A stretch of DNA of 64,000 nucleotides from Welwitschia mirabilis (lineage: Eukaryota > Gnetophyta > Gnetopsida > Welwitschiales). Positions 47,573 through 57,609 of this stretch are shown here, one piece after another (the stretch's first letter is position 1; the number at the start of each line of letters is the position of its first letter). Position numbers and translations under genes: made by a program. The stretch lies in assembly GCA_051453625.1 (NCBI GenBank), contig JBOZIK010000001.1, positions 116,162,262 through 116,226,261 on the forward strand. The letters run 5' to 3'. The notes beneath the pieces were generated by a model. The model was not told the origin of the DNA and did not search any database. It saw nothing but the letters and a program-made list of their open reading frames with translations.

Positions 47573-49589
47573 TAGCCTCCTACTAGCCTTGTCAGTCCCT
47601 AACAGAGTAAGTGATTAACTAGATTGCGAGCCAATTTGTTTAAGATAAAAATAATGCCTATAAACTGAGTCCATAGAAAATGATATCATTAGTAGTTAAC
47701 TAATACAAGTACTAAAAATTTTCCTGATCCACCTACTTAAGNNNNNNNNNNNNNNNNNNNNNNNNNNNNNNNNNNNNNNNNNNNNNNNNNNNNNNNNNNN
47801 NNNNNNNNNNNNNNNNNNNNNNNNNNNNNNNNNNNNNNNNNTTAGTAGTTAACTAATACAAGTACTAAAAATTTTCCTGATCCACCTACTTAAGCATGTC
47901 ACTATGGAATGAATGCAATACACATATAAAACTCATGAAGTAAAACTTGATGACTTAAAAAGTAAAACTGTATATGCATAATCTAGATCATCATGATAAG
48001 TTAAGTATTTTTTATATTGCATGATTTAGGTGATTAGAAAAAACATGGCTATAGAAGACATGTGCAAGTACTACTGGATCCTACATGATAAAGTGCATGA
48101 ATGTGCTAAAAATTTTATTCAAATTGTATAAATAATGCATTAAAAACAACTCATCAAAATTTGATCATAAAAACTTAGGACTGCTAAAAGTTGTGTGCTG
48201 ATTTTACTAGATTAATGCCCAGAAAGGCATCCTATTCCCCCCCATAGGAGAAGCAAGATGTTGAAAATTACACCTGTAACAAAAAGGAAGTGTTGTCCCC
48301 TCTATCGTGTAGATGACAGAGAAGACAACATACTCCAAAACAGATGATATGGAGAGGAAGATGAGACCTAAAAAACTCAAAAAATTAGAAAATGTAGGAA
48401 TGCAATGTAAAGGAGAGAGTGACCTGAGAAATAAAATGAATAAAGGACCTGAAGGATAAATGCATGATGGAGAAATGGAAAAGTATTATAGAGGAGAATA
48501 CTGCTTAAATATGCCTTAAATATATCTAAATGCATGGAAAGCTGGAACTCATCAGATCAAGGAAACTTGTTAGAAAGAAACAACCATCCTCTAGAAAACA
48601 TCACAAGAGATTTGAAAATGCTTAGGGCCATGATATAATGCTTGAAAAAGTATAAGGAAATAATTTTAAAAATTCCAATAAAACAACTAAGGAAAAATAA
48701 AATGAAAATAGACAACTGGGAATATGAATAAGATTGCGTTATTACTCTAAATGCTACTCTAACAAATTCCTATAGTAACAATCATAAAATTATTTGATTA
48801 ATGATNNNNNNNNNNNNNNNNNNNNNNNNNNNNNNNNNNNNNNNNNNNNNNNNNNNNNNNNNNNNNNNNNNNNNNNNNNNNNNNNNNNNNNNNNNNNNNN
48901 NNNNNTGGAAATATGAATAAGATTGCGTTATTACTCTAAATGCTACTCTAACAAATTCCTATAGTAACAATCATAAAATTATTTAATTAATGATGCATAA
49001 CATAATGGATAAATTCATAAAGTTCCACTCAATAGGGCAATGATTATGACTATGTGAAGTATGATAATGTTATCACAATGAATGATAAAATAAAAATCTA
49101 TTTAAAATACAAGGACTTATAAGCTACCACGTCAAAACAAATACTAAAATCCATAAAGTAGAGTGATCATGTGGAAGTACTAGAAATAAAAGAAGAGTGA
49201 TTTATTTTTCCATGATGAGGGAAGTGAAACCACTATTAAAGAAGTAAGAACCCACATAGNNNNNNNNNNNNNNNNNNNNNNNNNNNNNNNNNNNNNNNNN
49301 NNNNNNNNNNNNNNNNNNNNNNNNNNNNNNNNNNNNNNNNNNNNNNNNNNNNNNNNNNNAAATAAAAGAAGAGTGATTTATTTTTCCATGATGAGGGAAG
49401 TGAAACCACTATTAAAGAAGTAAGAACCCACATAGCATAACCAATTAATCCCCCAATGAAGTTCCCACAGCTATCATATCGCACTGCTAAAGGCCCCTCT
49501 CAAGAAAATTTTTCCTAGTGAGCTTGCGGTAGGACATCATGATTACCATGTTTGTAAGAATATAATATGAAAGAGCATGGTAGTTTATT
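47573..49589 (-). other. 3' non-pol region of element C (outer part)
   Basis: Between the polypurine tract and the purine tract. It includes three 100-N gaps (47742, 48806, 49260), each with duplicated flanks. The block 49370-49520 is homologous to 27370-27520 of B. On the minus strand it contains an open frame (MRYDSCGNFIGGLIGYAMWV, then LTSLIVVSLPSSW) with one hydrophobic stretch. The B copy has a stop at codon 2 and many replacements, so I do not call it a gene. Confidence 0.5.
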
Positions 49590-49623
49590 TTCTTTTTCTT
49601 TCTTTCTTTCTTTTTTTCTTTTT
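49590..49623 (-). repeat. Polypurine microsatellite in the C 3' region
   Basis: Forward TTTCTTTTTC then TTTC repeats, that is AAAGAAAG on the minus strand, running into the 900-N gap. It is at the same place as the (AG)n tract of B. Confidence 0.85.
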
Positions 49624-50523
49624 NNNNNNNNNNNNNNNNNNNNNNNNNNNNNNNNNNNNNNNNNNNNNNNNNNNNNNNNNNNNNNNNNNNNNNNNNNNNN
49701 NNNNNNNNNNNNNNNNNNNNNNNNNNNNNNNNNNNNNNNNNNNNNNNNNNNNNNNNNNNNNNNNNNNNNNNNNNNNNNNNNNNNNNNNNNNNNNNNNNNN
49801 NNNNNNNNNNNNNNNNNNNNNNNNNNNNNNNNNNNNNNNNNNNNNNNNNNNNNNNNNNNNNNNNNNNNNNNNNNNNNNNNNNNNNNNNNNNNNNNNNNNN
49901 NNNNNNNNNNNNNNNNNNNNNNNNNNNNNNNNNNNNNNNNNNNNNNNNNNNNNNNNNNNNNNNNNNNNNNNNNNNNNNNNNNNNNNNNNNNNNNNNNNNN
50001 NNNNNNNNNNNNNNNNNNNNNNNNNNNNNNNNNNNNNNNNNNNNNNNNNNNNNNNNNNNNNNNNNNNNNNNNNNNNNNNNNNNNNNNNNNNNNNNNNNNN
50101 NNNNNNNNNNNNNNNNNNNNNNNNNNNNNNNNNNNNNNNNNNNNNNNNNNNNNNNNNNNNNNNNNNNNNNNNNNNNNNNNNNNNNNNNNNNNNNNNNNNN
50201 NNNNNNNNNNNNNNNNNNNNNNNNNNNNNNNNNNNNNNNNNNNNNNNNNNNNNNNNNNNNNNNNNNNNNNNNNNNNNNNNNNNNNNNNNNNNNNNNNNNN
50301 NNNNNNNNNNNNNNNNNNNNNNNNNNNNNNNNNNNNNNNNNNNNNNNNNNNNNNNNNNNNNNNNNNNNNNNNNNNNNNNNNNNNNNNNNNNNNNNNNNNN
50401 NNNNNNNNNNNNNNNNNNNNNNNNNNNNNNNNNNNNNNNNNNNNNNNNNNNNNNNNNNNNNNNNNNNNNNNNNNNNNNNNNNNNNNNNNNNNNNNNNNNN
50501 NNNNNNNNNNNNNNNNNNNNNNN
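49624..50523. other. Assembly gap (900 N) in element C
   Basis: No sequence. It borders a purine microsatellite, which probably caused the assembly break. Confidence 0.9.
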
Positions 50524-50639
50524 AACCTTTGTCCATTGACTTTTTGGATTTCTTTAGTGTTTGGATCGGAAATTTCAACTTAGCCATTTGAATGTAATTT
50601 TTCAATAAGATAAGGGCTTAATCTTTTAGAAGTTAACTT

Positions 50640-51800
50640 ATTATGTAGAAGATGTACTTAGGTGTTATACAACAAGACAAATTGGCCAAGTTCAAATTGT
50701 TTATGAATAATCTTTTTATCATGTCGAAACTTGGTCTAAGCCTTATGAATAAGTTGATGATGTAGGGCATGAGTACATTTTTCATCTAGATGATCGAGTT
50801 GAGCTAAATGAATTTTACAATTTTTATTTAAGGCAATAGGGTTCAGTTGATGAGTAGAATGATAAGAATTATAGCAAACATCAACTATTAAGACACATAA
50901 TTTACCATACATAAGTTCATAAGGTAAAAAACCTAGGAAGTTATTCCAAGTAGTATCATAAGCCTAAATAACATCATTAAGTTTAGAGGACCAAGTCTTC
51001 TTATTAATAGAGACTAATTTTTGAAGCATTTTCTTAATCTCTCTATTTGCATTTTTAACTAGTTCATTGGTTTGAGGATGATAGGTACAAGTAACTCTAT
51101 GTTCAACAATAATGAATAGAAGAAGTTTCTAAAAAAGGTAGTTAATAAAATGGGTACCTTAATCACTAATGCTAATACATGGAAATCCAAATCATTAAAA
51201 AATATAAGTTTGAACAAAGTTACACATAGTTGGGGCATCATTTCTGGTGGTAGGAGTAGCTTCCACCCATTTATTAACATAATCCACAACTACTAAAATA
51301 TAATTTTTCTCATTGGAATATGGTAATATTGGGCCCACAAAGTTAATTCCCCAATAATCAAAAGGTTCACATTCAAGTATAGGTTTGAGGAGCATGTCAT
51401 GAGAATGAGTGAGGCTACCATAACATTGACAAGCATTACACTTCTGAGAAACATTAAATGAATCCTTGAAAAGCATTGGCCAATAAAATCCTAAGTGCAG
51501 TATGTTCATGATGGTCTTTTGGCCACTAAAGTATCCCCCACAAACTCCATCATGACAAAGTGTTAAAATTTCTAAAGTTCCCTATTTAGGCATACATTTA
51601 TGCATAATTTGATTTTTGCAACATCTATAAAGATGTGGCTCATTCCACTCATAGTTACCAATTCTATGGAGAAAATTTTCTTGTTGATTTTGATTCCAAT
51701 GCTGTGGGGTTTTCATAGTCAAAAGATAATTTACAATGTCAGCATACAAAGGAGTAGGGTGAGAAGAAGAGATAGCATACATTTTTTAATTGTGAAGAGT
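50640..51800 (-). pseudogene. Integrase of element C
   Basis: Minus strand. Spacer LYADIVNYLLTMKTPQHWNQ near 51750; zinc region with LHLGFYWPMLFKDSF and KCNACQCYGSLTHS near 51500-51400; ECEPFDYWGINFVGPILP near 51370; core LVVVDYVNKWVEATPT near 51290, keeping the first catalytic Asp; FGFPCISISD near 51180 with the second Asp; a NREIKKMLQKLVSINKKTW segment near 51040-51000 around the catalytic Glu. The C-terminal part near 50760-50640 has LAQLDHLDEKCTHALHHQLI and LTSKRLSPYLIEKLH. Much of 51195-51509 is open. A frameshift and stops near 51170 and 50950 inactivate it. It is better preserved than B's copy, supporting a younger age. Confidence 0.85.
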
Positions 51801-53456
51801 TACTCATCAGAAAAAGAATCATTAATATGATTTTCATTAGTGGAGCAAGTAAGTCAAGAAAGATGGTTTACCATATTATTATGTTTTCATCTCTATAAAT
51901 GATGATAAGATTAAATTCTTGCATTAAAAGAATCCATCTAATAAGTCTGGAACTGAAATCTTTCTTAGTTATGAGATAACAGATGGTAGCATGGTTAGTG
52001 TAGACATTAATGTAGAACCTAAGAAGATAGTGTTGAAGATGATCTAGATAAAAAATAATAGCAAGCATTTCTCTCTTAGTGGTATGTAGTTGGTTTTGGT
52101 ACTAGTCAAAGTTTTGATAAGGTAAGATATGACTTTGAATCCATTCTCATATTTTTAATCAAGAACCCCCCTACAGTAATGTTTCTTACATCGAACATAA
52201 TTTAAAAGTCTTTGTTTTAATTAGGACACATGATAATAGGTTCAGAAGAGATTTTATCCTTAAGAGTTCTAAAAGCAAGTTGGCATGACTTAGACCACTC
52301 AAATTTGACATCTTTTTCAAGAATAGAGTGAAGAGGTTTATAAGTTTTGGCATAGTCATGGATGAATCGTCGATAAAAACCTACATATCCAAGAAAAGAC
52401 ATAACTTATTTGATATTTATTGGAGGGTTAAGATTTTTAATGACATCTACTTTTGTGGAGTCCATCCTAATTCCTTCCTTTAAAATGTGGTAACCCAAAA
52501 TAATCCCATGTTGAATAAGGAAGAAAATCTTTTCCTAACTTAAATGCAACCCACTTTCAATACGTTTATCAAGGACTTTTATAATCTTAGCATAGTTAAT
52601 TAAAATATCATCAAAGATGGAAAAAGCATCCATAAAGATTTTTATAGAGTCTTCTATCATATAAAAAATGATTCCCATCATGGCTCGTTGGAAAGTTCTA
52701 GGGACATTGCAAAGTCCAAATGACATTCTTTTAAAAGGAAATATTCTAAAGGGAGATGTTAAGGTGGTTTTAACTTGGTATTCACTTTCTATACAAATTT
52801 GATTATAGCCACTATACCCATCAAGAAAACAATAATAAACATAACCTTGGATCCTATCAAGAACTTGATCAAGAAGAGGTAAAGGACAATGATCCTTTTT
52901 GATGACTTCTTTAAGTTTTCTAAAATCAATGCACATTCTCTATTTTCCTCCCTTTTTTGGAACTACTATTAAAGAAATAACCTATTCACTATCTGCTATG
53001 GCATAAATAATTTTAGCATCCATAAGTTTAATGATTTCATCTTTAACAATTTGTTTAAAGGATGGATTTAATCATCTTTGGGGTTATGTAACTAGTTTAG
53101 GATTGTCCTAAAGGCATTTTTCTTTGATTCTAACAGAGAGGTCAAATCCAATTCTTGTTGAGGAGGAGAAGGTCACTAATTATCAAAGGTTTCATTTGAT
53201 TTTTAGATAAGAATATATATTTTAAACCTTTGGGTAATTTCTTAAGCTCACAAGTGTTAATTTAGGATGTCCTCTCATTTGTCATGGGGACGATAGATAG
53301 AAGACGATGTTCTTCAAAAAGCTTTTCTATTAAATATAGATGTTGAGTTTCTTCCTCATCTTCAAGAACTTCATTCTCAGATTCAAAATAATCTAATTTA
53401 GTTGGATTATCATACAAAGTTGACTCATATAGCATTATTAATATCTCTTCTAAGGA
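51801..53456 (-). pseudogene. RT and RNase H of element C, with upstream linker
   Basis: Minus strand. Linker near 53250 with KKLPKGLKYIFL. RT: LMDAKIIYAIADSE near 53030; MCIDFRKLKEVIKKDHCPL then LLDQVLDRIQGYVYYCFLDG and YSGYNQI (52936-52780), keeping the first catalytic Asp; MSFGLCNVPRTFQRAMMGI near 52720; catalytic box KIFMDAFSIFDD near 52630, where the second Asp is Ala. Connection: MSFLGYVGFYRRFIHDYAKT near 52400, then KPLHSILEKDVKFEW. RNase H near 52070-51890: MLAIIFYLDHLQHY, YTNHATICYLITKKDFSSRL and IRWILLMQEFNLIII. Few stops for an element of this kind, but the FMDA box means no polymerase activity. Confidence 0.85.
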
Positions 53457-53945
53457 TCAATGTTGTAAAAATAAATTTAACCTCAAATAATCTTTAATGT
53501 TGAAATTAGTTCCTATGTCCTTTTTAGTAGCGTCAAAAACCCTAATGGTAATTTCTTTATTGTCAAAGTGATATCTTATCATTCTAAATCGAGTGTTAAT
53601 GATACAATGAGCTATAGCACAAAAATCTCTTCTTAAAAGTAGTGGATACCCTCTATCATGCTTTATTTCAATTACAATCACATTAATGTAAAAAGCTTCC
53701 TCAATTTGAATGACTAGGTCCTTTATGATTCCTAATGATTTCTTAACTAAGGTATCAGCTAGCTCTAGAATAATAGGTGTAGGTACAATTTTGCTATCTA
53801 AACCAAGTCTTTTGCATATGTACAAGGGCATAATGTTCATACTTATACCTATATCAATCAAAGCCTTTTGAATTCTTTTATTTTCTTCTAAAGTAACACT
53901 AATAGTTGCAGCCCTAGGATTCTTGAATTTAGGACATTTCTTCAT
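53457..53945 (-). pseudogene. Aspartic protease of element C
   Basis: A 162-residue open frame on the minus strand, the best-preserved gene piece in the window. It starts MKKCPKFKNPRAATISVTL; active site ALIDIGISMNIMPLYICKRL at about residues 29-48, with the catalytic Asp present and Ala of D-x-G-A-S changed to Ile; IILELADTLVKKSLGIIKDL; then GYPLLLRRDFCAIAH, where LLGRPFLA is the family form. The ATG is only the first in this frame: in the living element protease was probably part of a Gag-Pol polyprotein, so no separate start is implied. Called a pseudogene because the polyprotein around it is broken. Confidence 0.82.
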
Positions 53946-55845
53946 TACTAAATTATAGAGATATTAGGCAAGAAAAACCTTACTTGGAATGATACATTTT
54001 TATTTTCTTCTTACTAAGTCCTTCTATAACTTAGAATATTTTGGATTTTCTTGCAAGAGTTTCTAAAAAGAATGGTTGATATTGACTTCTTACATAAAGG
54101 CTTTTAAGTGTTTGTCAAATGTAGGGTTTGTGTTCAATCTATTAAGCCAAGGAGTTGATGGTCTCTTTCCCTTATCCTCTTTTAAATTGTATTTGACAGA
54201 GGTTTTAGTAGATTATGTGGAATAAAGGTTATAAGAATCTAGGATTTCTACATCATCTTTCCCAATTTTTTCATTTTGTTTAGAAAGCTTATGGGTAGGA
54301 GGTGTTGTATCTTTTCCACTTTTTATTATAATTGTTAAGTCTCTCTTAAAGTCATTTGGATTGGGCATTAGTTGAGAAGTAAGAGACCCTTATGGTCTTT
54401 GGTTAGCAAGCATTATTTTTTGAAGCACATTCACTAGGTTCTCAATATTGCTATTGTTCTTTTCTTGTACCTTTCTCATTTCCTCAATGGATTCTCTAAG
54501 GGGACCATTAAAATTTTATTGAAAGTGTGATTAAAAATTAGGACTTTTAAATCTATTCTCAAATGGTTTCCATTGAGGTTGTCCACTAGATCTTTGTTGA
54601 AACAGTGGTTTACTCTTAAAGTTAGAATTTATTTGATTGAAAGAACAAACCTATTCAAACATTTTTTCCTTGTGAGTTGGTAATAAGGATTACTCTTTAG
54701 TTGAATGGGAATCATCTTTAAAAAGTTCATAAATAGAAGTTAAGGGTTTATTATTATAAACCTTTGCATAAACTATCATTTGCATTTACTTCTCTAAAGT
54801 AGTAGTAAAATCTTTCATCAAATTAGTTGAATACTTTCTCTCTTCTTCTTTATCATGTTTTATCTCTTTTATGTCTTTTAAAATTTGGCCTACATTACTA
54901 TTTTTCTTAGTGGATTTAGGCCAAGTTTGATTGAGTTTTACTAAATTTTCTTGCACACTCCAAGAATAATCTAAACTTAAGTTTAACAAACTTCCTCCAC
55001 AAGAAAAATCCACAAGTTGTTTAGTTGAATCATTCAGTCCACTATAGAAATAATCTACTAGTTCTTCCTTATGAAATTCATTAATAGGATTGGAGTGATT
55101 AGCAATTATAAAATATTCATACATAGTTGCATAATTTTCACGTGGTTGTTGTTGAAATTTGGTGAATTTTTTTTTCTCTTTCTCATAGTGCTTTCATTTA
55201 AAAATTGTTTAATGGAAACTTATTACACTTGACTCCATGATTTAAGGCTTTTATGCGGGATAGTTTTGAGCTAAATTTTTGCCCTACCTCTAAGAGTAAA
55301 AGAAAATATAATCATATATATATGATCACTAATACATTTTTCTCCCATTTCCAGATGTAAGTACATGTTATTCTATGTCGGATAAATGTTGAAAAGGGCC
55401 TTCTTCTAGTTTCCCCAAAAAGGTTGGATATGTGCTTAGATTTCTTAACTTTACATCATCTCCAGTAGGTAAATCAAAAGTATTTTAAATTTCACATTTC
55501 CTATTAGCAATTAAATCTCTAAGCATAATGTTTGCATTTGAAGAAGAAGTTCCTAATACGATTGGAGCATTAGAAGAAGCTAGTTGCTTTTGTTTTTATG
55601 ACGCTTTTGAAATATTTGATATTTCCAAAGAAACAATACAATTAACTTCTACACTATACTTTTCTTTTACAAAATCAAATTCTGAAAGAAAAATCTTCTT
55701 CTTTAATTCTAGGAATTTGCATACCTGGAGTGTGCGTACCTGGATTTAATTCAAAGTCGATTAATCCTTCTTTGATATTTTCTTCAATCAGGCTTCATTC
55801 TCTCTGATATTTCATTTTTTATTAGGATTCATCATATCCCTGCAT
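53946..55845 (-). pseudogene. gag of element C
   Basis: Minus strand. A likely start is near 55845 (MNP). DFELNPGTHTPGMQIPRIKE near 55740; SNANIMLRDLIANRKCEI near 55520; LEEGPFQHLSDIE near 55400. The best-preserved piece is the 112-residue open frame 54786-55124: NEFHKEELVDYFYSGLNDS, TKQLVDFSCGGSLLNLSLDY, NQTWPK, then a Lys/Glu-rich tail. This matches the OTA Retrotrans_gag core (L-V-x-x-F-Y-x-G-L, V-D-x-S-x-G-G). The C-terminal part carries PSTPWLNRLN near 54150, also seen in B and at 1-499. Stops lie between these pieces. Plus-strand open frames over 55528-55749 are shadows of this gene. Confidence 0.82.
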
Positions 55846-56281
55846 GCTCAAACAACGAATAGAACAAATAGATTAAAAATAGTAGACTATCACCATCTAG
55901 TCATGTGGATGATAGGCAGGATGATGGTAGTAGCAAACAGAGAATCTAAAATTATAAAAACTCGAAAAACAGAGAACGGTCATCCTGAAGTGTCATGGGG
56001 ATGATCTAAAGGATAACAAAAAATTTATTTTATGGAAAAGAAAAATGCGAAAATACATAAATGTGATAAAATTTTCAAACTGTCATCCTCTCAGGTCAAG
56101 GACACGATAGAATGGATGAAAGAGGAATAAATAGAAAATGTAGAAATTTAAATTGTAGAAATAAACCTACATTAACCTAAACTAGAAAAGTACATCACTA
56201 ATTCAAAATAAATCCTAAACAGAAAAAAAAATTTAAGATACCTACTTGATTAGTGACAATCCTCTTAGCTCCTTGCGAACT
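55846..56281 (-). other. Leader of element C
   Basis: Untranslated region between PBS and gag. It contains several GTCATCC / GGATGAC words like those in the LTR, for example near 55900, 55985 and 56090. No coding signal. Confidence 0.6.
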
Positions 56282-56299
56282 TCCCCAACAACAACCCCA
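56282..56299 (-). other. Primer binding site of element C
   Basis: Minus strand TGGGGTTGTTGTTGGGGA, three bases after the LTR end. Thirteen of 18 bases agree with TGGCGCCGTTGCCGGGGA (tRNA-Asp complement, common in OTA elements), and four of the five differences are C to T. Confidence 0.75.
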
Positions 56300-56302
56300 A
56301 AA

Positions 56303-57609
56303 TGTTATAGTGTGAATTTATGCAATCTTGAAGTTCTTNNNNNNNNNNGGCACTAGGCTTAGAGTTAGATAATTGATTTCACCAATGTAATTTTGTTCTT
56401 TTATCCTTAGGAAAACTAAAAGAAAATAACTTAAGTAAATGCAATGCTTAAATGGAAATGAAATACAAGTGAATGGAAATGGAATGCAATGCAATGAAAA
56501 TGGAATAGGAAAGCAAATGAAAATAGATCCTACTTAGATCTTAGTCTTTCTTTTACAAAGACCATTTCTTTATAACTTATATATCAAAGAAGAAGAGTAT
56601 TCACTAGTTTCTAATTAATATAAAATATGAGATCTACTCAAGTAAGAATTGAAATGTAATGTGAAAAGAAAGAAATAAATAATGCAAATCTATTATACTA
56701 AATAAGGTCAACCTTAACAAAGATTGTCCTTAAGATCTAAATAAACCTAAGGTTGTCACTAGCTAAGATTAACTAAAATCATAAGGGAGATGCAAAATAA
56801 TGAGATGAAAGAATAATTTGTATTAATCTAGTGAAATCAGAATAACATCCACTTACAACATCAAAATAATAGCACCTCAATGAGGAAGACATAGCTTGAC
56901 ATCAAGGGGACTCCTTTCTACAGCATCGAATGGACCTCTTGCCCTTCAAGCTTTCATCACAAGTATTGGATACAAAAGATGGAAAGGAAATAAAGGAGAA
57001 GAAGGGTATTTATAGATTTTCCAAAGAGGGATTTGGAGGTAAATCCTAAATGTGGGAAGCAGAAACCCTAACGGCTCACATGGGTAGTTTAACCCCATTT
57101 ATAATAGAATTTATTACTACAGTGTAAAAATAGTTATTGTCTCGTATGTCATCCACACGATGATGAAGACAATATCGTCTTAATGGTTTGGGAAGTGTAT
57201 CATGTTCTGTTGTTAGCCCTGGGGGTTGTCTGCACATAGTTTCAATGTCGTCATCCTGTCTGTCATCTAGATGATTACATGGTCGATGCCCTATCAACAT
57301 GTGCCTCATGTACTGCTGTCAGTGCCACAGGCTTCTGAGCACATCACCAGTATGATCATCCTAGCTATTGTGGTGATGACAGAAAGGACGACACATTTCT
57401 TTTTCTCTTTTCTCAGTCTTTGTATTATGAAGTCTTTTCTCCAAACCTGCAGTATCAGAATAAGACCAGAAAGCTACCGATAATGTCAAATATTACTGAT
57501 CATCATATCAAATCCTCATAAACATCAGTATTGCATCAAAACCTATATGAATGTTCTACAAAAGTACTCAAAATACACCATCAAATTCTCACAAATTGGC
57601 ATCGTAATA
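56303..57609 (-). repeat. 5' LTR of element C
   Basis: On the minus strand it starts at 57609 with a TATTACGATGCC form of the family's TGTTGTGATGCC and ends TTCACACTATAACA at 56303. It aligns with 45967-47572 throughout, for instance TATCAACATGTGCCTCATGT and CTACAGTATCAGAATAAGA-like phrases. A 10-N gap is at 56339-56348. Confidence 0.88.
57007..57014 (-). promoter_or_regulatory. TATA box of the C 5' LTR
   Basis: TATAAATA followed by CCC on the minus strand, the same context as 11869-11876 in B. The 3' LTR copy is mutated. Confidence 0.6.

Larger units (their letters stand above)
45967..57609 (-). mobile_element. Ty3/gypsy OTA-clade LTR retrotransposon C, inserted in copia D
   Basis: Structurally complete minus-strand element: 5' LTR 56303-57609, primer binding site 56282-56299, gag, protease, RT, RNase H, integrase, 3' region, polypurine tract (forward TAGCCTCCTACT at 47573-47584), 3' LTR 45967-47572. 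It is flanked by AGAAC/AGAAT and by the two halves of copia D in the expected order (gag right, protease left). The LTRs look more alike than those of B, so it is the younger copy of the same family. The interior has few stops in gag and protease but catalytic changes in RT. Length is inflated by gaps and four artefactual duplications between 46.9 and 49.5 kb. Confidence 0.88.

Noticed and set aside
396-50605. Very long frames over 396-1479, 14817-15723, 29244-30194, 46044-46373 and 49487-50605
   Set aside because: They run through N blocks, and only a few real codons exist at their edges.
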